Of a DNA stretch of 64,000 nucleotides, positions 7,982 to 16,983 are shown one piece after another; position 1 is the stretch's first letter, and every line of letters starts with the position of its first letter. A model generated the notes under the pieces. That model did no database searches, was not told the origin of the DNA, and worked only from the letters and a program-made list of their open reading frames with translations. Made by a program: the position numbers and the translations under genes. The DNA is taken from positions 774,837 through 838,836 of the forward strand of contig NZ_LN832559.1 of assembly GCF_900005615.1 (NCBI RefSeq), given 5' to 3'. The stretch comes from Paracoccus aminovorans. GTDB lineage: Bacteria; Pseudomonadota; Alphaproteobacteria; Rhodobacterales; Rhodobacteraceae.

Positions 7982-9154
7982 TCAGCGCTCGACGCAGAGC
8001 GCCACGCCCATGCCGCCGCCGATGCAGAGCGTCGCCAGACCCTTCTTGGCGTCGCGACGCTTCATCTCGAACAAGAGCGTGTTCAGGATGCGCGCGCCCG
8101 AGGCGCCGATCGGGTGGCCGATGGCGATGGCGCCGCCGTTCACGTTGACGATCGACGGGTCCCAGCCCATGTCGCGGTTGACGGCGATGGCCTGGGCGGC
8201 AAAGGCCTCGTTCGCCTCGACCAGGTCGAGGTCGCCGACCGACCAGCCGGCCTTTTCCAGCGCCTTGCGGCTGGCCGGAATCGGGCCCGAGCCCATGATC
8301 GCCGGATCGACGCCGGCGGTCGCATAGGAGGCGATGCGCGCGAGCGGCGTCAGGCCGCGGCGGCTGGCCTCATCCTCGGTCATCACCAGCACGGCGGCGG
8401 CGCCGTCGTTCAGGCCCGAGGCGTTGCCGGCGGTCACGGTGCCGTCCTTGCTGAAGGCGGGGCGCAGCTTCTCCATCGCCTCCTGCGTGGCGCCGTGGCG
8501 GATGTATTCGTCGGCGTCGACCGTGGTGTCGCCCTTGCGGGTCTTGATCGTCACCGGCACGATTTCATCGGCGAACTTGCCGGCCTTCTGCGCGGCCTCG
8601 GCCTTGTTCTGCGAGGCCACGGCGAATTCGTCCTGCTCGGCCCGGGTGATGCCCCATTTCGTCGCCACGTTCTCGGCCGTGGTGCCCATGTGATAGTCGT
8701 GGAACGCGTCCCAGAGCCCGTCCTTGATCATAGTGTCGAGCAGTTTCATGTCGCCCATCTTCTGCCCGGCGCGGATATAGCCGGCATGGGGCGAGAGCGA
8801 CATGGATTCCTGGCCGCCGGCCGCGACCACGGTGGCATCGCCCAGAAGCACCTGCTGCGCCGCCAGCGCGACCGAGCGCAGCCCCGAGCCGCAGACCTGG
8901 TTCAGCACCCAGGCGGCCGAGCCCTGCGGGTAGCCGGCCTTGATATGGGCCTGGCGGCCGGGGTTCTGGCCCTGGCCGGCGGTCAGCACTTGGCCGAGGA
9001 TGGTTTCGGACACGTCGGCCGGGTCGATGCCGGCCCGCTCGACGATGGCCTTCAGGACGATCGCGCCCAGTTCATGCGCCGGCAGGCTCGCATAGGACCC
9101 CAGAAAACTGCCTACGGGCGTTCGGGCAGCGGATACGATAACGGCTTTTGTCAT
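7982..9154 (-). CDS. phaA: Acetyl-CoA C-acetyltransferase (beta-ketothiolase)
   Basis: This 390-residue biosynthetic thiolase condenses two acetyl-CoA into acetoacetyl-CoA. The acyl-enzyme cysteine is Cys88 (NQVCGSG). His347 ([10 protein letters not shown]) and Cys377 (LCIGGGMG) complete the active site. The length and the adjacent phaB point to the PHB pathway in the cytoplasm rather than fatty-acid oxidation. The start follows GGAAGGAGCCCACC. It is transcribed first in a phaA-phaB unit, with the promoter expected in the 9155-9513 gap. Confidence 0.95.
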   Translation of the reverse strand: MTKAVIVSAARTPVGSFLGSYASLPAHELGAIVLKAIVERAGIDPADVSETILGQVLTAGQGQNPGRQAHIKAGYPQGSAAWVLNQVCGSGLRSVALAAQQVLLGDATVVAAGGQESMSLSPHAGYIRAGQKMGDMKLLDTMIKDGLWDAFHDYHMGTTAENVATKWGITRAEQDEFAVASQNKAEAAQKAGKFADEIVPVTIKTRKGDTTVDADEYIRHGATQEAMEKLRPAFSKDGTVTAGNASGLNDGAAAVLVMTEDEASRRGLTPLARIASYATAGVDPAIMGSGPIPASRKALEKAGWSVGDLDLVEANEAFAAQAIAVNRDMGWDPSIVNVNGGAIAIGHPIGASGARILNTLLFEMKRRDAKKGLATLCIGGGMGVALCVER

Positions 9155-9513
9155 GGTGGGCTCCTTCCCTGATGGCCGAAAAGATCGGTACAGGTGAACT
9201 GTTTGCCGTTTCGTTCCGCGAGGTCAAGCGGACTTGCCGGTGCGGGCGATGACGCCGTCGCCCGCACCCGCGCCCGAGCCGCACCTTCGCAGCGGCCCGG
9301 GCGTGGCGGCGGCGGAGCCCGCAAGCCGCGCAATCTTTCGTCCCCGGAGTGTCCGCGCCGGTGAACGCGGGATCTGGAAAAACGGCGCGCGCGAAGGAGG
9401 TCTGCGCCGTCTACCACGGACGAAAAAATGCGGAATCGCGCGCCACAGGGCGCCGCGCCGCGTTGCCGTGCCTGCGTTGCGTTACCCGGCCTGGGACACC
9501 GGCCAGGGCGGAG
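9155..9513. other. Intergenic region upstream of phaA (no gene seen)
   Basis: These 359 bases lie between the phaA start and the end of the EAL gene on the same strand. They should hold the phaAB promoter. The only marked structure is a 10-bp perfect inverted repeat GTGCGGGCGA (9240-9249) / TCGCCCGCAC (9258-9267), about 90 bases before phaA, with no T-run. Open frames here are short and lack ribosome sites. Confidence 0.5.
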
Positions 9514-10341
9514 TCAGTTGCGCTTGGCGGCGGTGTTCGGGGATCTCCATGGCGGCACGATGGTCGGGGCGCCGAAATAATAGCCCTGCAGGCAGTCGAT
9601 GCCCATGTCGATCAGGAAGGCGGCATCGTCCGCCGTTTCGACCGATTCCGCGACCGTGAACATGTCGAAGTGATGGGCGATGGATTGCAGCGCCCGGGTC
9701 AGCACCTGGTTGTCGCGCTGGCCCGCGATCTCGCGGATGAACTGGCCGTCGATCTTGATCATGTCGAAGCAGAAGTCGCGCAGATAGCGGAACGAGGTAT
9801 AGCCGGCGCCGAAATCGTCCAGCGCGAAGCTGACGCCATGCGCCTGCAGTTCCTGCATGAAGCGGCCGACCACCTCGGGCATGCCCATGGCCGAGCTTTC
9901 GGTGATCTCCAGAATCAGCCGTTCGCCGATGCTGTCGTCCTGGGCGATGCCGTCGCGCAGGATGCGCAGCCAGGCCGGATAGCCGATCGAGCGCGCGGAC
10001 ATGTTGATCGAAAGCCGCAGCGAGGGTTCCTCGGCCAGCGATTTCAGCCCCAGCGTCAGCGACATGCAGTCGATCTGGCGGCCGAGTTCGGTGGTTTCGG
10101 CCAGCGGCATGAAATCGCGCAGCGGCACGATGCGGCCGGTTTCGTCGATGATTCGGATCAGCCCCTCGTGGAAGGCGACGTGTTCGGTGCGGTCCGCCTG
10201 CACCACCGGCTGATAGGCCAGCACCCCGTCCCCGCGCGCCACCGCCCGCCGCACCATGGCCATGGTCACGCGCGATTGCTGGTCGACCGCGAAATCCAGC
10301 GGGGAACCCGAATCCTGTTGCGAATCAAAATTGTCGGTCAT
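9514..10341 (-). CDS. EAL-domain protein, putative cyclic-di-GMP phosphodiesterase
   Basis: This 275-residue protein is almost entirely one EAL domain with no sensor or membrane segment. The signature glutamate is in HEGLIRI (EGL rather than EAL). The other catalytic positions look intact: NMSARS, LEITES, LDDFGAGYTSF, KIDGQFI, VAESVE and LQGYYFG. The metal-binding DD pair and the lysine are therefore present, and activity on c-di-GMP is plausible. The family hydrolyses c-di-GMP to pGpG and lowers biofilm signalling. There is no operon partner, and the next gene (tag) is divergent. Confidence 0.85.
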   Translation of the reverse strand: MTDNFDSQQDSGSPLDFAVDQQSRVTMAMVRRAVARGDGVLAYQPVVQADRTEHVAFHEGLIRIIDETGRIVPLRDFMPLAETTELGRQIDCMSLTLGLKSLAEEPSLRLSINMSARSIGYPAWLRILRDGIAQDDSIGERLILEITESSAMGMPEVVGRFMQELQAHGVSFALDDFGAGYTSFRYLRDFCFDMIKIDGQFIREIAGQRDNQVLTRALQSIAHHFDMFTVAESVETADDAAFLIDMGIDCLQGYYFGAPTIVPPWRSPNTAAKRN

Positions 10342-10442
10342 GCCAAGACTCCTGTCATCGGCGAAAGTCTGGCGATCATCTCCTAAGATCGCGTAAACTC
10401 GAGATGCTTTCTCGACTCGAGGTTAACAGACCCTTGCCCGAC

Positions 10443-11021
10443 ATGACCGAACGCTGCACCTGGTGCGGAACCGACCCGCTTTACGTCGCCTATCACGACG
10501 AGGAATGGGGGGTGCCCGAATACGACCCCCGCGCGCTGTGGGAAAAGCTGGTGCTGGACGGCTTCCAGGCCGGGCTGAGCTGGATCACCATCCTGCGCAA
10601 GCGCGAATCGTTTCGCGAAACCTTCGAGGGGTTCGACCCCGAGCGCGTGGCCCGCTGGGGCGAGGCCGAGGTCGAATCGGCGCTGAAGAACCCCGGCATC
10701 ATCCGCCACCGCGGCAAGATCGAGGCCGCGGTCAAGGGTGCCCGGCTTTTCCTGGACATCGAAGCGTCCGAGGGCTTCTCGCCCTTCATCTGGTCCTTCG
10801 TCGGCGGGCGTCCCGTGCAGAACCATTTCGCCAGCATGGTCGAGGTCCCGGCCAAGACCGATCAATCGGACGCCATGGCCAAGGCCTTGAAAAAGCGTGG
10901 GTTCAATTTCTGCGGGCCGGTGATCACCTATGCCTTCATGCAGGCCTGCGGGCTGGTCAACGACCACATGACCCATTGCCCCTGCCATGGCCGAATCAAG
11001 GCGCTGTCGCCTGACGGATAA
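10443..11021 (+). CDS. tag: DNA-3-methyladenine glycosylase I
   Basis: This 192-residue HhH-like glycosylase excises N3-methyladenine from alkylated DNA. The N-terminus ERCTWCGTDPLYVAYHDEEWG and the C-terminal FMQACGLVNDHMTHCPCH are diagnostic and supply the zinc ligands (Cys5, His18 and the C-terminal His/Cys pair). AGLSWITILRKRESFR is also conserved. The ATG at 10443 is chosen over 10404 because E. coli Tag begins at the same point. Neither ATG has a strong ribosome site. Its 3' end overlaps the convergent thioredoxin-like gene by 26 bases. Confidence 0.93.
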   Translation: MTERCTWCGTDPLYVAYHDEEWGVPEYDPRALWEKLVLDGFQAGLSWITILRKRESFRETFEGFDPERVARWGEAEVESALKNPGIIRHRGKIEAAVKGARLFLDIEASEGFSPFIWSFVGGRPVQNHFASMVEVPAKTDQSDAMAKALKKRGFNFCGPVITYAFMQACGLVNDHMTHCPCHGRIKALSPDG

Positions 11022-11538
11022 GGGCCTTGGCGGCGTCCGAGGACCAGTCGGCGCCGCCCATCAGCCGGGCGATCTCGTTGCCGTCGCGGTCGATCAGCAC
11101 CGTCACCGGCATCCCCATCACCCCCATCTCGCGCGCGAGGCCCTGGCGCGGATCCAGCCGCACCGGCAGATGGGCGATCTTTTCCTCGTCCAGGAATTTC
11201 CGCACGGCCGGGGGCGGGTTGTGGCCCGCGGCGATGGCGACCACCTCGAAATCCTCGCCGCCCATCTGGGCCTGAAGGGCGTCGAGCGAGGGCATCTCCT
11301 CGCGGCAGGGGGCGCACCAGGTCGCCCAGAAATTCAGCAGCACCACCTTGCCCTGATAGTCGGCCAGCGAATGGGTGCCGCCCTCGGGGTCGGTGAATTC
11401 CGTCGCCGGCACCGGGGCCGGGTCGGTCTGCTGCAGCTTGGCCAGCCCGCCGTCATGCGCGGCCTGCCAGTCGATTTCGCCCGCCCATCCGGCGTTTGCA
11501 CCAAGGACAAGCGCCGTATAAAGAACCAGCCAACGCAT
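10996..11538 (-). CDS. TlpA-family periplasmic thiol:disulfide oxidoreductase
   Basis: This 180-residue protein has a cleavable signal peptide ([19 protein letters not shown]) and a thioredoxin fold with the redox pair in WATWCAPC (Cys75-Cys78). The family keeps periplasmic cysteines reduced, for example during cytochrome c or cytochrome oxidase assembly. The longer open frame to 11643 is antisense to argH. ATG 11538 has a G-rich ribosome site and leaves only 22 bases to the divergent argH start, so the two promoters must overlap coding sequence. This pairing with argH is common in Rhodobacterales. Confidence 0.88.
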   Translation of the reverse strand: MRWLVLYTALVLGANAGWAGEIDWQAAHDGGLAKLQQTDPAPVPATEFTDPEGGTHSLADYQGKVVLLNFWATWCAPCREEMPSLDALQAQMGGEDFEVVAIAAGHNPPPAVRKFLDEEKIAHLPVRLDPRQGLAREMGVMGMPVTVLIDRDGNEIARLMGGADWSSDAAKALIRQATAP

Positions 11539-11560
11539 TCCACCCCCCGAAGGACAATCC

Positions 11561-12958
11561 ATGACCGAGCAGCCCTCCACCGCCAACCAGATGTGGGGCG
11601 GACGTTTCGCCGCAGGCCCGGACGCGATCATGGAGGCGATCAATGCCTCGATCGGCTTCGACCAGCGGCTCTATGCCCAGGACATCCGGGGCAGCCGCGC
11701 CCATGCGGCGATGCTTGCGGCGCAGGGCATCATCAGCACTAGCGATGCCGAGGCCATCGGGGAAGGCCTTCTCACGGTCTTGTCAGAGATCGAGGCGGGG
11801 AATTTCCCGTTCTCGACCGCGCTGGAAGACATCCACATGAACGTGGAATCGCGGCTGAAAGAGGTCATCGGCGAGCCGGCGGGGCGGCTGCACACGGCGC
11901 GAAGCCGCAATGACCAGGTGGCGACCGATTTCCGGCTGTGGGTGCGCGACCAATGCGACGCGGCCACCCTTGGGCTGGACGCGCTGATCCGCGCGGCTTT
12001 GTCGCAGGCGGAAAAGGGTGCGGATTGGGTGATGCCGGGGTTCACCCATCTGCAAACCGCGCAGCCCGTCACTTGGGGCCATCACATGATGGCCTATGTC
12101 GAGATGTTCGGCCGCGACCTGTCGCGCTTCCAGGACGCGCGCAGGCGGATGAACGAATCGCCCCTGGGCGCCGCCGCGCTGGCCGGGACCGGCTTCCCCA
12201 TCGACCGCGATGCGACGGCCAAGGCGCTGGGCTTCGAGCGGCCGATGGCGAACAGCCTGGATGCGGTCAGCGACCGGGATTTCGCGCTGGAATACCTGTC
12301 GAGCGCGGCGATCTGTGCCGTGCACCTGTCGCGGCTGGCCGAGGAACTGGTGATCTGGTCCTCGGCCCAGTTCCGCTTCGTCACCATGTCGGACCGGTTC
12401 TCGACCGGCTCGTCGATCATGCCGCAGAAGAAGAATCCCGACGCGGCCGAACTGATCCGGGCCAAGATCGGCCGCATCCTCGGCGCCGCCGTGGCGCTGT
12501 TCGTGGTGATGAAGGGCCTGCCCTTGGCCTATTCCAAGGACATGCAAGAGGACAAGGAGCAGGTCTTCGACGCCGCCGACAACCTGATGCTGGCGCTGGC
12601 GGCGATGACCGGGATGCTGTCCGATCTGACCGCGAACCGCGAGCGGCTGGAGGCGGCGGCGGGCTCGGGCTTTTCCACCGCGACGGACCTGGCCGACTGG
12701 CTGGTGCGCGAGGCCGGGCTGCCCTTCCGCGATGCGCACCATGCCACCGGCGCGTTGGTCGCCATGGCCGAGAAATCGGGCGTGGACCTGCCGGACCTGA
12801 CGCTGGAGCAGATGCAGTCGGTCAATCCGGCGATCACCGCCGATGTCTACAACGTGCTCGGCGTGCATAATTCGGTCGCCTCGCGCATGTCCTATGGCGG
12901 CACGGCGCCGGCGCAGGTCCGCGCCCAGATCGCCCGCTGGAAGGAGAAGCTGGCATGA
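11561..12958 (+). CDS. argH: Argininosuccinate lyase
   Basis: This 465-residue enzyme of the fumarase/aspartase superfamily cleaves argininosuccinate to arginine and fumarate, the last step of arginine synthesis. The superfamily signature [12 protein letters not shown] is at about 283-294, and [13 protein letters not shown] near residue 110 matches ArgH. The ribosome site AAGGA lies 8 bases before the ATG. The stop overlaps the ATG of a small lipoprotein gene (ATGA), and lysA follows, which suggests an argH-lipoprotein-lysA operon. Confidence 0.96.
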   Translation: MTEQPSTANQMWGGRFAAGPDAIMEAINASIGFDQRLYAQDIRGSRAHAAMLAAQGIISTSDAEAIGEGLLTVLSEIEAGNFPFSTALEDIHMNVESRLKEVIGEPAGRLHTARSRNDQVATDFRLWVRDQCDAATLGLDALIRAALSQAEKGADWVMPGFTHLQTAQPVTWGHHMMAYVEMFGRDLSRFQDARRRMNESPLGAAALAGTGFPIDRDATAKALGFERPMANSLDAVSDRDFALEYLSSAAICAVHLSRLAEELVIWSSAQFRFVTMSDRFSTGSSIMPQKKNPDAAELIRAKIGRILGAAVALFVVMKGLPLAYSKDMQEDKEQVFDAADNLMLALAAMTGMLSDLTANRERLEAAAGSGFSTATDLADWLVREAGLPFRDAHHATGALVAMAEKSGVDLPDLTLEQMQSVNPAITADVYNVLGVHNSVASRMSYGGTAPAQVRAQIARWKEKLA

Positions 12959-13107
12959 CGCATTCCCTGCTTCTGGCCGCGCTGGCTCTGATGCTGGCGA
13001 CGCTGGCCGCCTGCGGCGTCGACGGCGCCCCGACCCGTCCCGAGACCCCGCCGCCCGGCCTGCAGGTCAGCGGCGAGGCGCGGATCGGCGTGGTTTCCAA
13101 GCTCTGA
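12955..13107 (+). CDS. Small lipoprotein, LptM-like
   Basis: This 50-residue lipoprotein has the signal [20 protein letters not shown] with lipobox LAAC (lipidated Cys20) and a short Pro-rich mature tail starting [11 protein letters not shown]. The size, the 'CGxxG' opening and the place directly before lysA match the LptM/YifL family of small outer-membrane lipoproteins that help mature the LptDE LPS translocon. In E. coli yifL also sits in the lysA-dapF type neighbourhood. The start overlaps the argH stop (ATGA) and the stop is 12 bases before lysA. The lipoprotein call is solid. The LptM assignment is inference. Confidence 0.8.
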   Translation: MTHSLLLAALALMLATLAACGVDGAPTRPETPPPGLQVSGEARIGVVSKL

Positions 13108-13119
13108 CCCGGGATCGCC

Positions 13120-14385
13120 ATGGATCATTTCAACTATCTGGACGGCCAGCTTCATGCCGAAGACGTGCCCCTGGCCCGGATCGCGGCCGAGGTCGGCACC
13201 CCGGTCTATGTCTATTCCACCGCCACGCTGACCCGGCATTTCCGGCTGTTCCAGCAGGCGCTGGCGTGGTGCGATCACCTGGTCTGTTTCGCGGTCAAGG
13301 CGAACTCGAACCTGGCGGTGCTGAAGCTGCTGGGCGACCTGGGGGCGGGGATGGATATCGTCTCGGCCGGGGAATACGCCCGGGCCAAGGCGGCGGGCGT
13401 GCCGGGCGAGCGGATCGTGTTTTCCGGCGTCGGCAAGACCACGGCCGAGATGCGCATGGCGCTTACGGGCGGCATCCGCCAGTTCAACGTCGAATCCGAG
13501 CCGGAGCTGGAACTGCTGTCGCAGGTGGCCTCGTCCCTGGGGGTGGTGGCGCCCATCGCCGTGCGGGTGAACCCGGACGTGGACGCCAAGACGCATGAGA
13601 AGATCGCCACCGGCAAGTCCGAGAACAAGTTCGGCATCCCGATTGCCAAGGCGCGCGCGGTCTATGCCCGTGCCGCCGCCCTGCCGGGGATCGAGGTCGT
13701 CGGCATCGACATGCATATCGGCAGCCAGTTGACCGATCTCGAACCCTATCGGCTGGCCTATGCCAAGATGGCCGACCTGACCCGGGCGCTGCGCGCGGAC
13801 GGGCACGACATCCGACGGCTGGATATGGGCGGGGGCCTGGGCATTCCCTATCGCCGCGACAACAATGCGCCGCCTCTGCCCATTGAATACGGCCAGGTGA
13901 TCCGGGATGCGGTGGGCGATCTGGGCTGCGAGATCGAGATCGAGCCGGGGCGCAACATCTCGGGCAATGCGGGGATCCTGCTGTCCTCGGTGATCTATTT
14001 GAAAGAGGGCGAGGGGCGGGATTTCCTGATCCTCGACGCCGCCATGAACGACCTGATCCGGCCGGCGATGTATGCGGCGCATCACGACATCGTGCCGGTG
14101 GTCGAGCCGGCGCCGGGGGCCGAGGTCGCCGCCTTCGACGTGGTCGGCCCGGTCTGCGAGACCGGCGACACCTTCCGGAAGGCGGTCGGTCTGCCGGCGC
14201 TGGCGCCGGGGGATCTGGTGGCGTTGCGCTCGGCCGGGGCTTACGGCGCGGTGATGGCCTCGGAATACAATTCCCGGCCGCTGGTGCCGGAGGTGCTGGT
14301 CAGCGGCGATCAATTCGCCGTCATTCGCCCGCGGCCCACGCTTGAGGAAATGCTGGGACGCGATACCATCCCGGAATGGCTATAG
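13120..14385 (+). CDS. lysA: Diaminopimelate decarboxylase
   Basis: This 421-residue PLP enzyme of the alanine-racemase fold decarboxylates meso-diaminopimelate to lysine. The PLP lysine is Lys60 (FAVKANSN). The glycine-rich phosphate loop MGGGLGIPY and the C-terminal CETGDTF (about residue 346, with the substrate-contacting Cys and Glu) are present. It is the last gene of the argH-lipoprotein-lysA group. A repeat element with a terminator-like hairpin follows about 20 bases downstream. Confidence 0.96.
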   Translation: MDHFNYLDGQLHAEDVPLARIAAEVGTPVYVYSTATLTRHFRLFQQALAWCDHLVCFAVKANSNLAVLKLLGDLGAGMDIVSAGEYARAKAAGVPGERIVFSGVGKTTAEMRMALTGGIRQFNVESEPELELLSQVASSLGVVAPIAVRVNPDVDAKTHEKIATGKSENKFGIPIAKARAVYARAAALPGIEVVGIDMHIGSQLTDLEPYRLAYAKMADLTRALRADGHDIRRLDMGGGLGIPYRRDNNAPPLPIEYGQVIRDAVGDLGCEIEIEPGRNISGNAGILLSSVIYLKEGEGRDFLILDAAMNDLIRPAMYAAHHDIVPVVEPAPGAEVAAFDVVGPVCETGDTFRKAVGLPALAPGDLVALRSAGAYGAVMASEYNSRPLVPEVLVSGDQFAVIRPRPTLEEMLGRDTIPEWL

Positions 14386-14403
14386 GCATCCGCTCCTTCC
14401 GCG

Positions 14404-14462
14404 TGGCTGCCGGGGGTTTCACACCCCCGGACCCCCGCGGAGTATTTTTGCAACGAAGAAGG
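14404..14462 (+). repeat. Dispersed palindromic element, copy 1
   Basis: A hairpin CCGGGGGT / ACCCCCGG (14410-14417 / 14423-14430) is followed by CCCCCGCGG, then AGTATTTTTG and CAACGAAGAAGG. The same layout (G/C-rich hairpin, C-run, GGAGTATTT, AACGAAGAAG) recurs at 51032-51175 and in shorter form at 59022-59096. Here it sits between lysA and the next gene and may terminate lysA transcription. Confidence 0.65.
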
Positions 14463-14475
14463 CGGGGGCGGCACC

Positions 14476-16980
14476 GTGGATCGCGTTGAGCGCCGCCGCA
14501 TCGGCTGGGCGGTCGGGCTGACCCGCCTCGGCCTGTGGTGGGAGGCGGTTGCGGGTGCCTTCTGGCCGCTGGCGGTGCTGCTGGCGCTGGCGCTGGCGGC
14601 GCTGGCCTTTGGTGCGGCCGAGATCTTGTCCTTGCGGGCGATGGCCTGGCTGACGGGACTGGTGGCGCTGGCCGCCGTATTGGCGGCGGGCTGGGGGGCT
14701 TGGCGTTTCCGCCGGCCGCCGGCCGAGGCGGCGCGGCTGCGGGTCGATCTGGCGCTGCCGGGGCGGCCGCTGTCGGCATTGCGCGACCGGGTGGCGGTCG
14801 GGGCCGGCGACGCGGGTGCGGCGGGCTTGTGGCAGGCGCATCTGGCGCAGATGCGTGCCGCCGCCGCCGCCGCGCGGCCTGTCGTTCCCGACGCGCGGTT
14901 GCGCTGGCGCGATCCTGCGGCGCTGCGGCTGGTCGGCATGGTGGCGCTGGTCATGGCCGCGATCTTTGCGCCCAGCGGGCAGCTGGGGCAGGGCATCGCC
15001 GCCCTGGGGGCGACCTTTCGTCCCGCGCCCGAGCTGCGCCCGGGCGCCGCGGCGGGGCCGGCCTGGGAGGGCTGGGCCGAGCCTCCGGCCTATACCCGCC
15101 GCCCGGTGCTTTACCTGAACGCCTTGCCCGAGGGGCAGGGGCTTGCGCTGCCCAAAGGCTCGAAGCTGAGCTTTCGGCTCTACGGCAAGGACATCGGGGT
15201 CGAGCAGGACATCGGCGCCGCGGTTGCGGGCGGGGAGCCCGCGGCGCCTGCCTTCATGGCCGAGCGCGACGGCGTGATCGCGGTCGGCGGCCGGCGTTTC
15301 GAGGTCACCGTGCTGCCCGATGCCGCGCCCGAGGTGGCCCCCGGCAAGGCGCCCGAGCGCCGCGCCGACGGCCGGCTGGTCCAGGAATTCGCCGCCAGCG
15401 ACGACAACGGCATCGCGGCCGGGCAGGCGGTGATCGCGCTGGACCTGGCCTCGATCGATCGCCGCTTCGGCCTTGCGCCCGATCCCGAGCCGCTGCCGCC
15501 GGTCGAACTGGACCTGCCGCTGCCCGCGACCGGCAGCCGCAAGGATATCCGCGGCCGGCTGGTCGGCGACCTGTCGCGCCACCCTTGGGCCAACCTGCCG
15601 GTGACCGTTTCGCTGAAGGTCGAGGACGGGATCGGGCAGCAGGGCGTGTCAGCGCCGATGCGGATGGTGCTGCCGGGACGGCGCTTTTTCGACCCGCTGG
15701 CGGCGGCGCTGATCGAATTGCGGCGCGATCTCTTGTGGTCGCGGACCAATGCCGCCCGCAGCGCCCAGGTCCTGCGTGCGGCCAGCTGGCAGCCCGAGGG
15801 CTTCATGGACGAAGGCCTGTACACGGGATTGCAGGGCGCCATCGGCACACTGGAAGCCGGCGACCTGTCGGACGAGGCGCGGGGCCGGCTGGCGCAGGTG
15901 CTGTGGGACGCGGCGGTGGCGCTGGAGGACGGCGGGCTGGCCGATGCCCTGCAGCGCATGCAGCAGGCGCAGGAGCGGCTGAGCGAGGCGATCCGCAACG
16001 GCGCCAGCCCCGACGAGGTGCAGCGGCTGATGGACGAATTGCAGCAGGCCACCGACGATTACCTAGACATGCTGGCGCAGCAGCAGGGCGAGGACCCGTC
16101 GCAGCGCTTCGACCGCTCGCCGCAGAACCGCCAGCAGATCAGCGGCGACCAGATCCGGCAGATGATGGACGAGATCCAGCGCCTGATGAACGAGGGCCGC
16201 ATGGCCGAGGCGCAGGAATTGCTCGATCAGTTCAACCGCATGATGCAGAACCTGCAGGTGACGCAATCCGAGGGCGGCGAGGGCGGCCGCCAGCGCCCCT
16301 CGGACCGGCTGGCCGAGACGCTGCGCGACCAGCAGAAGCTGGCCGACGAGGCGATGCGCCAGATGCAGGACCAATACGGCCAGTGGCAGCAGGGCGAGGA
16401 CGGGCAGGGCAGCGAGGACAACCGGCAGCTCGCCGACCGCCAGCGCGCGCTGCGAGAGGATCTGGGCCGGCAGCGCGGCCTGCTGCCCGGCCGCGGCACG
16501 CCGCAGGGCGACGAGGCCCGCCGCCAGCTGGACGAGGCCGGCCGTGCCATGGAGGAGGCCGAAGGCGCGCTGCGCGAAGGCGACCCCTCGGGCGCGATGG
16601 AGCGGCAGGCCCAGGCGATCCAGTCCATGCGCGAGGGGATGCGCGCGCTGGGCGAGATGCGGGCGCAGAACCAGCAGCAGGGGCAGGAGGGTCAGCCGCA
16701 GCAGGGCGGGCAGCAGGACGGTCCCGAGGGTCCATCGGGCGATTCGCGCGGGCAGCGCGGGCTGGCGCAGCCCTATGACCGTCCGCCGCAGACCGATCCT
16801 CTGGGCCGGGCGCTGTCGGGCGACGGCAGTTCCATCGCCGGCGGCGATCCGCTGGCCGAGGGGCCCGATCCGTCGCGCAAGGCCCGCGATTTGCAGGACG
16901 AGATCCGCCGCCGGTCGGGCGAGCGCGAGCGGCCGCGCGACGAGCGCGACTACCTGGGCCGGCTGCTGGAGAATTTCTGA
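14476..16980 (+). CDS. TIGR02302-family membrane protein (DUF4175)
   Basis: This 834-residue protein is of the alphaproteobacterial TIGR02302 type. Two or three membrane helices lie in the first 80 residues, with a further hydrophobic stretch near 155. A large beta-rich middle part follows, then a Gln/Glu/Asp/Gly-rich C-terminal third (about 490-800) full of short helical repeats such as QQAQERLSEAIRNG and MDEIQRLMNEGRMAEAQ. The function is unknown. The predicted topology puts the low-complexity part in the periplasm. A GTG start is used at 14476, just after the repeat element. I see no ribosome site better than GGCGGGGGCGG. Confidence 0.8.
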   Translation: MDRVERRRIGWAVGLTRLGLWWEAVAGAFWPLAVLLALALAALAFGAAEILSLRAMAWLTGLVALAAVLAAGWGAWRFRRPPAEAARLRVDLALPGRPLSALRDRVAVGAGDAGAAGLWQAHLAQMRAAAAAARPVVPDARLRWRDPAALRLVGMVALVMAAIFAPSGQLGQGIAALGATFRPAPELRPGAAAGPAWEGWAEPPAYTRRPVLYLNALPEGQGLALPKGSKLSFRLYGKDIGVEQDIGAAVAGGEPAAPAFMAERDGVIAVGGRRFEVTVLPDAAPEVAPGKAPERRADGRLVQEFAASDDNGIAAGQAVIALDLASIDRRFGLAPDPEPLPPVELDLPLPATGSRKDIRGRLVGDLSRHPWANLPVTVSLKVEDGIGQQGVSAPMRMVLPGRRFFDPLAAALIELRRDLLWSRTNAARSAQVLRAASWQPEGFMDEGLYTGLQGAIGTLEAGDLSDEARGRLAQVLWDAAVALEDGGLADALQRMQQAQERLSEAIRNGASPDEVQRLMDELQQATDDYLDMLAQQQGEDPSQRFDRSPQNRQQISGDQIRQMMDEIQRLMNEGRMAEAQELLDQFNRMMQNLQVTQSEGGEGGRQRPSDRLAETLRDQQKLADEAMRQMQDQYGQWQQGEDGQGSEDNRQLADRQRALREDLGRQRGLLPGRGTPQGDEARRQLDEAGRAMEEAEGALREGDPSGAMERQAQAIQSMREGMRALGEMRAQNQQQGQEGQPQQGGQQDGPEGPSGDSRGQRGLAQPYDRPPQTDPLGRALSGDGSSIAGGDPLAEGPDPSRKARDLQDEIRRRSGERERPRDERDYLGRLLENF

Positions 16981-16983
16981 ACC

